Shown here: positions 40,501 through 51,800 of the stretch, piece by piece | Layout: each line of letters opens with the position of its first letter | How positions within the stretch are numbered: position 1 is the first letter of the stretch | Assembly: GCA_037577475.1 (NCBI GenBank) | Contig: CM075192.1 | Coordinates: 3,247,197 to 3,311,196, forward strand | Direction: 5' to 3' | From: Chaunax sp. Z400 | Taxonomy: Eukaryota; Chordata; Actinopteri; Lophiiformes; Chaunacidae | Length of the DNA: 64,000 nt | Notes under the pieces: model-generated | What the model saw: only the letters and a program-made list of their open reading frames with translations | What the model was told of the DNA's origin: nothing | The model's database searches: none | Made by a program: the position numbers and the translations under genes

Positions 40501-43500
40501 AGATTCTGGTCTTTATCAATAATCTGTTAATCAATAGATTCTGGTCTCTATGAATAATCTGTTAATCAATAGATTCTGGTCTCTATCAATAATCTGTTAA
40601 TCAATAGATTCTGGTCTTTATCAATAATCTGCTAATCAATAGATTCTGGTCTTTGTCAATAATCTGTTAATGAATAGATTCTGGTCTCCATCAATAATCT
40701 GTTAATGAATAGATTCTGGTCTCCATCAATAATCTGTTAATGAATAGATTCTGGTCTCCATCAATAATCTGTTAATGAATAGATTCTGGTCTTTATCAAT
40801 AATCTGTTAATCAATAGATCCTGGTCTCTATCAATCAGGTATCACTGATGTATAAAGCTTTACTGCTCTTTCTAATCTGTTATAGCTCTTCTAAATATAA
40901 TCATTGCTTTGTCCTGTTGCTATCAATAATCTGTTTATAATTAGATTCTGGTCTCTATCAATTATCTGTTCATAATTAGATTCTGGTCTCTATCAATAAT
41001 CTGTTAATGAATAGATTCTGGTCTTTATCAATAATCTGTTAATCAATAGATTCTGGTCTCTATGAATAATCTGTTAATCAATAGATTCTGGTCTCTATCA
41101 ATAATCTGTTAATCAATAGATTCTGATCTCTATCAATCAGGTATCACTGATGTATAAAGCTTTAGTAAATTATTTAATACTTTTATCATTTATAAAAATT
41201 GGTAAAAATATTAAATAATCCAGGAATAATTTTTGTAACTTTACTTTTGAATGCTGAACTATATATATTTTAATGTTTATTTTTTGAACTATATTCTAAT
41301 TTTTAATTTTTGTACTATATTTTAACTATATTTTAATCTTTAATTTTAGTGCTATATTTCAACTATATTTTAGTCCTTAATTTTTGTACTGTATTTTAAC
41401 TTTATTCTAATCTTTAATTTTTCTTCTGTAATTTAACTATATTTTAATCCTTAATTTTTATACTATATTTTAACTATATTTTAATCTTTAATTTTTGTAC
41501 TATATTTTAACTATATTTTAATCTTTGATGTTTGTACTATATTTTAACTATATTTTTATTTTTTATTTTTGAACTATATTTTATCTATATCTTAATCTTT
41601 ATTTTTTGTACTATTTTAACTATATTTTAATCTTTACTTTTTGTACTATATTTTAACTTTATTCTAATCTTTAATTTTTATACTGTATTTGAACTATATT
41701 TTGATCCTTAATTTTTGTACTATATTTGAACTATATTTTAATCTTTAATTTTTGTACTATATTTTAAATGTATTTTAATCTTTAATGGTTGTACTGTATT
41801 TTAACTATATTTTAATGTTTAATTTTTGTACTATATTTTAACTATATATTAATATTTAATGTTTGTACTGTATTTTAACTATATTTTAATCTTTAATGTT
41901 TGCACTGTATTTAAACTATATTTTAATCTTTAATGTTTGTACTATATTTTAACTATATTTTAATCTTTAATTTTTGTACTATATTTTAACTTTATTTTTA
42001 TCTTAAAATTTTTTTACTATATTTTAACTATATTATAATCTTATAAAAAATGAACTATATTATAATTTTTGTACTATATTTTAACTATATTTTAATCTTT
42101 CATGTTTGTACTATATTTTAACTATTTTTTAATTTTAATTTTTGAACTATATTTTAACTATATTTTAATCTTTAATTTTTGTACTATTGTAATTATATTT
42201 AATCTTTAATTTTTGTACTATATTTAAACAATATTTTAATCTTTAATGTTTGTACTGTATTTTAACAATATTTTAGTCTTTAATTTCTGTACTATTTTAA
42301 CTATATTTTAATCTTTAATATTTGTACTATATTTAAACTATATTATAATCTTTAGTTTTTGTACTATATTTTAACTATTTTTTAATATTTAACTTATGTA
42401 CTTCATTTTAACTATAATTTAATCTTTAATGTTTGTACTATATTTTAACTATATTTTTATCTTTAATTTCTAAACTTTATTCTAACTGTATTTTAATACT
42501 TAATTTTTGTACTATTATAACTATATTTTAATCTTTAATTCTTATACTATATTTTAACTATATTTTAATCGTTAATGTTTGTACTACATTAACAATATTT
42601 TAATCTTTAATTTTTGTACTATATTTTAACTATTTTTATCTTCAATTTTTGTACTATATTTTAACTATATTATAATCTTTAATATTTGTACTATATTTTA
42701 ACTATATATTAATCTTGAATGTTTGTGCTATATTTTAACAATTTTTTATCTTTAATTTTTGTACTATATTTTAACTATATTTTTATCTTTAATTTCTTGT
42801 TGTTTAATTGTTTGAGTTGTTGACTCAAAGAGGACAGAAAATAAAACAAAAATGGACTAACAAAATCGCCCACACGACTACAATTTTGACTCTACAGCCA
42901 TAAAACGTACAGAAATGGTAGGAAAAGTTGTTGTGCTTTGATTAAATGTACCTACATAAGTGTATGTAGCACCTACAGTTTGGTCTTAATGAAGCTCCAA
43001 ACACAAAGAGTAACCTCCAACTGCCCCACCTGCACCCATATTAAATCTTGTCTCACAGTTTGCCAAAATATTATACATGAATATTATGGAATTCAGCAGT
43101 TCTTCACTGTTCTGAGCTCTGTTTTAAACTTGACTCCTCTGTCTGTGTCTGACTGACAATTAATTCATCATATTTAGACCCTGCCTCACTTTTCCACTTA
43201 TTATTTCAACAAACTTTAAGATATTTCTCATCGTTCATGAGCAGCATTGCAGTATAGTGTCAGCTTTTCAGTAAAACTTTAAATTTTCATCATTAGTCAT
43301 ATTTCATTAACTTTCCATAATATTCATGCTTCACTAATTTTTCACATTTTTCATGCTTCATTAGTTTTTCATATTTTTCAGACTTCATTAGTCTGATTCA
43401 ACTTCTTCAGGCAACATTGTAGTCTAGCGCTAGCTCTTCAGCATTCACACTGCAATTTCTTCAGAAATTGCTTTTCTAGTTATTATTGTTATTATTCCAC

Positions 43501-45772
43501 TTTTTTGCTGCGTAACTAGTCTTGCAGCGTTGCCAGCACATGCACCAGACATACATCAAACCGTTCGGCTCGATTGGGAATAGTCTGCTATGACTTTTAC
43601 TAATGATTGGCAAAACAGCTTTCGCGAAGAAAAAAAAACTGCGAAGAATTTTCCCATAAGAAATAATGGGAAAAGATCTCAAACCCACCCCACTTTGAGG
43701 CTCTGTAAGTTTGCCCCCCCTTCACGTAGAAACGTCATTCAAAGTGTAAACAAGTAACAACAATTGGGACTTTATTCTTCTGACTCGTCATTTTGATATC
43801 TGAAACAGAGATTTTATAATGAGTGTGTATTGCACAGAGCTATAGTTTGGTCACATGACCTTAGAGCGGAGAGCGGATGACAAGTCGTCTAGAAATTTCC
43901 CAAACAACTCTCCATAAATCCCACAATCCTGAGTCCACATCCATAATATGTACATCAAAGCGTAGGAACATTTATGCTGCTTCATTTAATACCAGAATGG
44001 AACCAAACAACCTTATCGTTGGGGTGCAGAGGACCCAGGTGGTCCACCAAACTGCTCCATTGACATCCATTGTAAACTTGAGTGATGACTTTCATAAAAT
44101 CTCAGAATCTCCAGGCTTTTTAACTCACTCTAAAGTTAATAATTCTTAACTTCATCTGGACAAATTATAAACCAATGTTTTCAGCAACTTCTTGGGATCA
44201 CCATCGTGTCATCGTTTCAGCCATAGCCTCAGTTGTTCGGAGGTTGGTTGTTGGTCAGTTTTCTGTGTGTCTGCTGTCTAAACTGCAGGTGTTCAGTGAC
44301 ACAGCTGGGTCTCCTGCCCTAATGAGTCTATTTTTAGAACATGCAGTAAAGGCAGAGCCAAAGACATCTAGTTTCTACAGATGTGATTTATCCTGGATAG
44401 AAGAAATTAAAAAGGTAAATTAGCGTTAGCAATATTGGTATGATCGATATGCACCAAGCACAGGCACGCATTAAAATTTTCTATTTTATTATTATATGAT
44501 TAAACTGCCAAGTAATTGATGGATTTTGATGAAATTTTCAAGAGATGTCGGAAGTGGCCCAAGGAAGAATCGATTAGATTTTGGTGGTGATCTGTCTGGA
44601 TCCAGGAATTGTTTATTTATTTTTTTATTATTATTATAGGATTAAACTGCCACATGTACACTTGTAATGTAAAGTGTCTCCATCCTGTCAAATGTATCTA
44701 ATTGATTCATGTCCATATAACAGCTTATGAATTTCAACAAAACATTTCCCCCGTTTTAATATACTTCCTTTTCTCCTGCCTGTGTGTGTGGTTTGGAGTT
44801 TTGTGTGTGCGGACAACTGCAGCACGATCACGTAGGTGCGTGCATGTGTGTTTTGGTCAAGCCACATATTTCTTGATCAGAGGTAACATTACCCCGTTTT
44901 ATTATATTTAACTTAAACTTAACTTAAAGTGTTACAAGTGTCAATTACCTGTTGTGGCATTGCAGTTTATTTATGTGAGATGACAATATGAACAACTAAC
45001 AGCCACAATAAATAAAGATTTTAGTAAATTGCAAAGATTTTGTTTTAATTTTTCCTGTCAAACTTTCTAATGACTTAATTCAGAGGGTTACATCATGGGA
45101 CTTTTGCTTTGGAGTGAAATGCCAACATGGGGAAACTGAGCAGCCTCGGCAGAGGTTTGCGCTCTCTGAGCGCTTTCTAGTTTACCACTCCTTTTTCCAA
45201 TTTATGTCCATTTTTACCACTACATTTTTTAATTCACATGCGTTTTCATCACCTCCAGTTTTATCATTTAATTTTGTATTATATCCACCCCTCATAATGT
45301 GCACTGTCGAAAGTATGGCTTGTGCTTCACTTAAGCTTTTCACATAGCTGTTCCAAGTGGTGTATGATTTTATCATTTCTTCCTGTGTTAAGGCACTAGA
45401 TGAGTGTGCAAGCCCATAAAAGCGTTGGACAAACTGTAAAGAGTCAATTTTTTCTATGTGCATCAGGTGATTGCAAACAAATCAACATCTATTTGCGATC
45501 TTTGTGTCCGATGCCGTTTATAAAGAGCATACTGCTTTATGTAGCTGTGCGTAATGCTGTTGCAGCACCATATAGTCCTTGCTCCGTTAACAAGTGAAAG
45601 CACACATACACTCAAATTGCTGCATATTTGTCTTTTATTCTGATGTTTTATTTTCATGTAAAGTACAAAAATCCAACACAAAAAATGCATTTTTATGAAT
45701 TTGTGCAGCAAAATTAAAATTGAACTGGCGATGAAGGATGCACTGTTGTTCATGCACATGGGATGAATAAAG

Positions 45773-45812
<40 letters not shown>

Positions 45813-48800
45813 CATCCATCCCCTTGAGTTGACGAATTGCGTGAAAAAAAAGGGGGCACTGTGTTGCAGAACTACTAAGTAGTGATGAGGTGCACGATCA
45901 TGGGGATGATGCGAGAGCCGCGGGGGCAGCTGCACAGGTCCATGCTCGGGTTCCTGATTTTGTCCTCCAGCAGCTGGTCAAGCTGCCAGCGCAGCTCCTT
46001 CAGCAGCTCGGCTACCTGGTGAGAGGCGGCAGCAACCCGGATCCATCCATCATCAAGGGAAAAGACAAACTCTCCCTTGTTCAGCTCCATGTTGACCTGC
46101 CCGCCTGCAAACAGCACCAGTGGGTAGACGGACACCATGCTGCAGTCCCTGATGAAGATGTGCGTCGTTTTCACCTTCTCGTGGTAAGCAAGGTAGGGGC
46201 TTTTGTAATGACAAGCTCTATGGATGAGGGACGAGGGGTGCATGTGGACGCAGCCGTCGTTTTTGGTCGTGAAGAAGGGCTCTTCGGCTTTGGGCTTCAT
46301 CTGCATCGTTCCTTTGGGGGTCATCGTGTAGCTCCCCCGAGGAGCTTGTAACTGGACCACATTGGGATAGAGGGCAGCACAAAGCATGGCAGACATCAAC
46401 TGCATGTTTTCAGAGTTCAAGTTAGCCTCCTTGACAGTAGTCAAGTCAGTAGCTTCCAGAACACCATCTGTGCCTGTAGTGCTCATATGCTCTATAATGT
46501 TGGCCCTCAGCCCCTCTTTGATGAAGCCGATGTCAGACAGCAACTCAGCAAACTGCCGCTTCAGACTGCTGATCTCCTGTAACCTTTGCAATGACAGGAG
46601 GTTCTCCCTGCAGTAAAGGAAGCTGGCCTGGTTGCCGTTCTTTGCAGCACAGCACCATCCCTTGTATGCCTGCAACAAAGTTAGATGGTCACTTTTGGCC
46701 AAGGCAAAGGCCTTTTTCTTCTCATTGGCTTTTTCCTGCTTGTCCCATGAACACACAAATGGTGATTTGAAGGCCAAACTGGCAGCGATGGTGAGTGCTG
46801 GGTCAAGGCAACGAAAGATTGCACCGAACAGCATGAGTTTCCCAATGCGCACATCCACAGGGAGGCAGGCCAGGTGGTATCCCAGCGGGCTCAGCTTTTC
46901 ATCCTCGATTAGGGCTCCCAGGTCCCGCAGGTGCTGCTTGGCTGCATGCAAGCTCCACATATCGGGGGGCTCAATGAGCCGAGAGAAGACCGACTCCAGC
47001 GTCTGCTCAGCAAACACGTCCAGGTTAGTGATCCACAGGCAGAGCTGCTCCTGAGGCACTCTCTGGATCTCAGGAAGCTGATGCTCAGCCAGCTGGTGTT
47101 GGAAGAAGTGGCTTGTGAAGAGGTGGAAGCAGACCCCCGAGGCCACGCGACCCGCTCGACCCTTCCTCTGCAGCGCGTTGGCCTTAGAAACCCACGCGTC
47201 CTCCAGGATCTCCATGCTTGTCGATGCATCGTACCTTTTCTCCTTCATCTTGCCGGAGTCGATGACATATACCACGTCGTCAATGGTTACCGAGGTCTCA
47301 GCGATGTTGGTGGAGATGATAATCTTTGTGGTGTCCTTTGGGGGCCGGATGAAAACCGCCTGCTGCTCCTCATTGGAAAGGGTTGAGTGCAACGGGTACA
47401 CCACACAACTGTAGCCGCCCTTGTTGTTGAACACTTTGTTGGACATGAGCTTCTTGTAGAGCCTCCTTATCTCAGCCATGCCTGGCAGGAACATGAGAAC
47501 TGCACCTGAAGGGTTTTCCTTCACAATCGACATCAGCAGGCGCTCCACCAGGTCCAAGTTGATCTTGTCTAGGTCCATCGCAGCAGTGGTCTTCAACACA
47601 GACTCAGTAGTATATTTGTATCTGATGGTGAGCTCCTGCAGGCTGAGCTGCTGGTCTGGAACAGCGTCTTTTTCAAAGCCCTTCTGACAGAAGTCGCTTC
47701 GTTCTGCTTTGGTTCCTCGACCGCTTGTGAAAGACGACTTCTTTTTGCCTGAGCGCATGTAAGGGCTGCCATCACTAATGACATAATTGGTTTTACTGAT
47801 GGCATCTTCAAGAAAAAACTGGGCAACAGGAAAAGTATGCCCTGGTATGTGGATAGTGGGACAGTCATAAAAATACTTAGAGAAGAGGTTTGCATTAAGT
47901 GTGGCGCTCATTAGAATGACTTTAAGGTCTGGCCTCTGCACAATCAAATCTTTTAACACCAACAGCAGGAAGTCGCTGTCCTCCGTCCGTTCGTGCACCT
48001 CATCCACAATGACATGTGTGACGCCTTTGAGGTCCACCTCACCCACCAGTCTCCTCAGTAACACGCCTGTGGTGCAGTACAGCAGTCTGGTGGCAGATGT
48101 CCTAACACTCTCCAGGCGGATCTGGTAGCCCACTGAGTGGCCCAGACACTCTGCACGCTCCTGTGCCACTCTTTGGGCCACAGAGATGGCAGAGATGCGG
48201 CGTGGCTGCGTACAGACGATGTTGGCCACCTGCTCAGCTCGACCATTTAGTGAGGCATCCAGAATGAACTGAGGGATCTGAGTGGTCTTACCACATCCAG
48301 TCATCCCACTGACCACCAGCACCTGGCACTGATCTAACAGGTTGAGGATGTTTTCTTTCTCTTTCCAAGCCGGCAGCTTCCGCCTCTGCTCCAACATGGA
48401 CATGAAATGCCTGGATGACTGCTTCTTCTGAAATTCTCGACACAGCTTGTCGTTTTCTTTCAGTAGGTTGTCTATCTTCAGGTTGTAATTATTCACCATC
48501 CTCTTCCTCGGACTGGCATAACTCTCGCTCTCGACCAGAACACCCTCATCCTCATAATCCCTCTCATCCAGCTCCTCTGCCTCTGCTGTCTCTTTCAATT
48601 CTACTGGTCTCTGGTTGTTAGTTGGAGCAGTCCTTCTGCTGATGATATGATTACTGCTCCTGCTTCCCTCAGAAGCTCTGCTCCTCACACTCTTGCACTT
48701 TGCTATGGCAAGAGAGGGTGGAGGAACCATAAGAACAGGCGGTATTCTGCTCTGTGGGCTTGGGGTTTTGCTCTGGCATGCGGTGATCGCCGGTTTGACA

Positions 48801-51800
48801 CTTTTTTTTTTTCATTTAAAAGACGTTCTTCCAATCTGTTACGAGGATGATGAAGCTGTAGTGCATACACATCTTGGATATGCTGTTCCAGGTCACACTG
48901 ATAAAGTTGATATAATGTCCAAAAATAGACATATATAGAGGGCCTGGTTGTAGCTGGTTACTTCCTCTGGGTGCGTTGGTCCGGTACAAGGTCTTCAGGA
49001 GGTGCCCAACCTCCACCGAGTGTTTCGGCCTTTATCCTCAACGCTGTCCGGTTGGCAGGCCGCAGCAGTGGCCAGGTCACTGCCCCTCTTATCTGGGTCT
49101 GCAGGCTGTACCAGCCGCCCCCACTTTAGCTATTTGGCCAGAGACAGCAGATACACACACACAACTAGTGATTTTTGTTATAAAGAAAATGCATAATATA
49201 TATTTGAAACAGATGTAAACTAATAATGACGACGGTCATCATATAATGTTTTAGCAAAGAAAATACATTTGTGGGTTTTTTTGGTTACCACAATTTGCCA
49301 CAATCTTGCCGATTATTCACCTGGAATTCAGGGAGATATCTCCTACCCCTCCGTTTGAAGTATGCCTCTGAAAACCCTCCGTTTGGAGGGCATTTTAGCC
49401 CTCACACTTCACCCTTCCCCCTGTCTCAACAAGAATCGGGATGCCCCTACCCCTACGCCTGAACACGCAAAACGGAGGGGTAGGGCTAAGAGGCTATCGA
49501 CTACTTGGCAATACTGAGTTTTGAGCTTAATGCAGTTATCAAAAACATCTTTAACTAAATGATGTAATACTTCATCCTATACTCCACAGGATCCTGATGT
49601 CATTTGCCTCCAGTTTACAAATTTCCTTCAACCACTTCATCCAAGATGACATCAACACTTATTATTTAATAAATGGAGTTCTTCAGAAAACGTCCTCTGT
49701 TGAGAACAACCCTGGTCTGCTCAACTACAGCCTGTCGGAGGGTGAGAGGGGGAAGTCAGCTGCTCAGCTCTTCAGTCAGGCTCTTTGGAAGGTTTGATCT
49801 TCCACACACTGATAGTACACTTATTACTTTTGTACATAATAGTACTAAAGAGTGTTGTAATGTATGTGCAGGTGAGGGATGACCTCAATGCAATCGGCTG
49901 CAGTGCCATGTTGGATAAATACGATTCCTACACAGTGAAGGTAAAGATTTATCCACAGCCGTCCCACAAAGTTCATAGGTCACAGTTCAAAGGTTACTGT
50001 TCATAGGTCACGGTTCATTTGTCACGATTCATAGGTCATGGTTCATAGCTCACAGTTCATAGGTCACTGTTCATAGGTTACAGTTCATAGGTCACTATTC
50101 ATAGGTCATAGGTTACAGTTTATAGGTCACTGTTCATAGGTTACAGTTTATAGGTCACTGTTCATAGGTTACAGTTTATAGGTCACTGTTCATAGGTTAC
50201 AGTTTTTAGGTCACTGTTCATAGGTCATATGTCACAGTTCATAGGTCACTGTTCATAGGTTACAGTTTATAGGTCACTGTTCATAGGTCACTGTTCATTG
50301 GTTACAGTTTATAGGTCACTATTCATAGGTCACTGTTCATTGGTTACAGTTTATAGGTCACTATTCATAGGTCACTGTTCATAGGTTACAGTTTATAGAT
50401 CACTGTTCATAGGTCACTGTTCATAGGTTGCAGTTTATAGGTCACTGTTCATAGGTCACTGTTCATAGGTTACAGTTTATAGGTCACTGTTCATAGGTTA
50501 CAGTTTTTAGGTTACTGTTCATAGGTCATATGTCACAGTTCATAGGTCACTTTTCATTTGTCACGATTCATAGGTCACGGTTCATAGCTCACAGTTCTTA
50601 GGTCACTGTTCATAGGTCACTGTTCATTGGTTACAGTTTATAGGTCACTGTTCATAGGTTACAGTTCATAGGTCACTGTTCATTTGTCACGATTCATAGG
50701 TCACGGTTCATAGCTCACAGTTCATAGGTCAATGTTCATAGGTCACTGTTCATAGGTTACAGTTCATAGGTCACTATTCATAGGTCATAGGTTACAGTTT
50801 ATAGGTCACTGTTCATAGGTTACAGTTTATAGGTCACTGTTCATAGGTCATATGTCACAGTTCATAGGTCACTGTTCATAGGTTACAGTTTATAGGTCAC
50901 TGTTCATAGGTCATATGTCACAGTTCATAGGTCACTGTTCATAGGTTACAGTTTATAGGTCACTGTTCATAGGTTACAGTTTATAGGTCACTATTCATAG
51001 GTCACTGTTCATAGGTCATATGTCACAGTTCATAGGTCACTGTTCATAGGTTACAGTTTATAGGTCACTGTTCATAGGTCATATGTCACAGTTCATAGGT
51101 CACTGTTCATAGGTCATATGTCACAGTTCATAGGTCACTGTTCATAGGTCATATGTCACAGTTCATAGATCACTGTTCATAGGTTACAGTTTATAGGTCA
51201 CTGTTCATAGGTCATATGTCACAGTTCATAGGTCACTGTTCATAGGTTACAGTTTATAGGTCACTGTTCATAGGTTACAGTTTATAGGTCACTATTCATA
51301 GGTCACTGTTCATAGGTCATATGTCACAGTTCATAGGTCACTGTTCATAGGTTACAGTTTATAGGTCACTGTTCATAGGTCATATGTCACAGTTCATAGG
51401 TCACTGTTCATAGGTTACAGTTTATAGGTCACTGTTCATAGGTTACAGTTTATAGGTCACTATTCATAGGTCACTGTTCATAGGTTACAGTTTATAGGTC
51501 ACTGTTCATAGGTTACAGTTTATAGGTCACTATTCATAGGTCACTGTTCATAGGTTACAGTTCATAGGTCACTGTTTATAGGTCACTGTTCATATGTCAT
51601 AGTTCATAGGTCACTGTTCATAGCTTACAGTTTATAGGTCACAGTTCATAGGTTCAGTTCTTAGGCCATAGTTTGAATGTGAATGAACATTTTCACCATA
51701 TATTTATATATAAATAACAGTTTCCATTGATTATTGACAGGAGTATCTGGTGAAAGAGGCCAACCTGAGTCGTGGAGCGCTGAGGATGGTCGGGGACATT

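Noticed and set aside
45182..45463. 93-codon minus-strand frame with a protein-like composition
   Set aside because: No family is recognised and no splice sites or partner exons were found. It may be part of a decayed retroelement.
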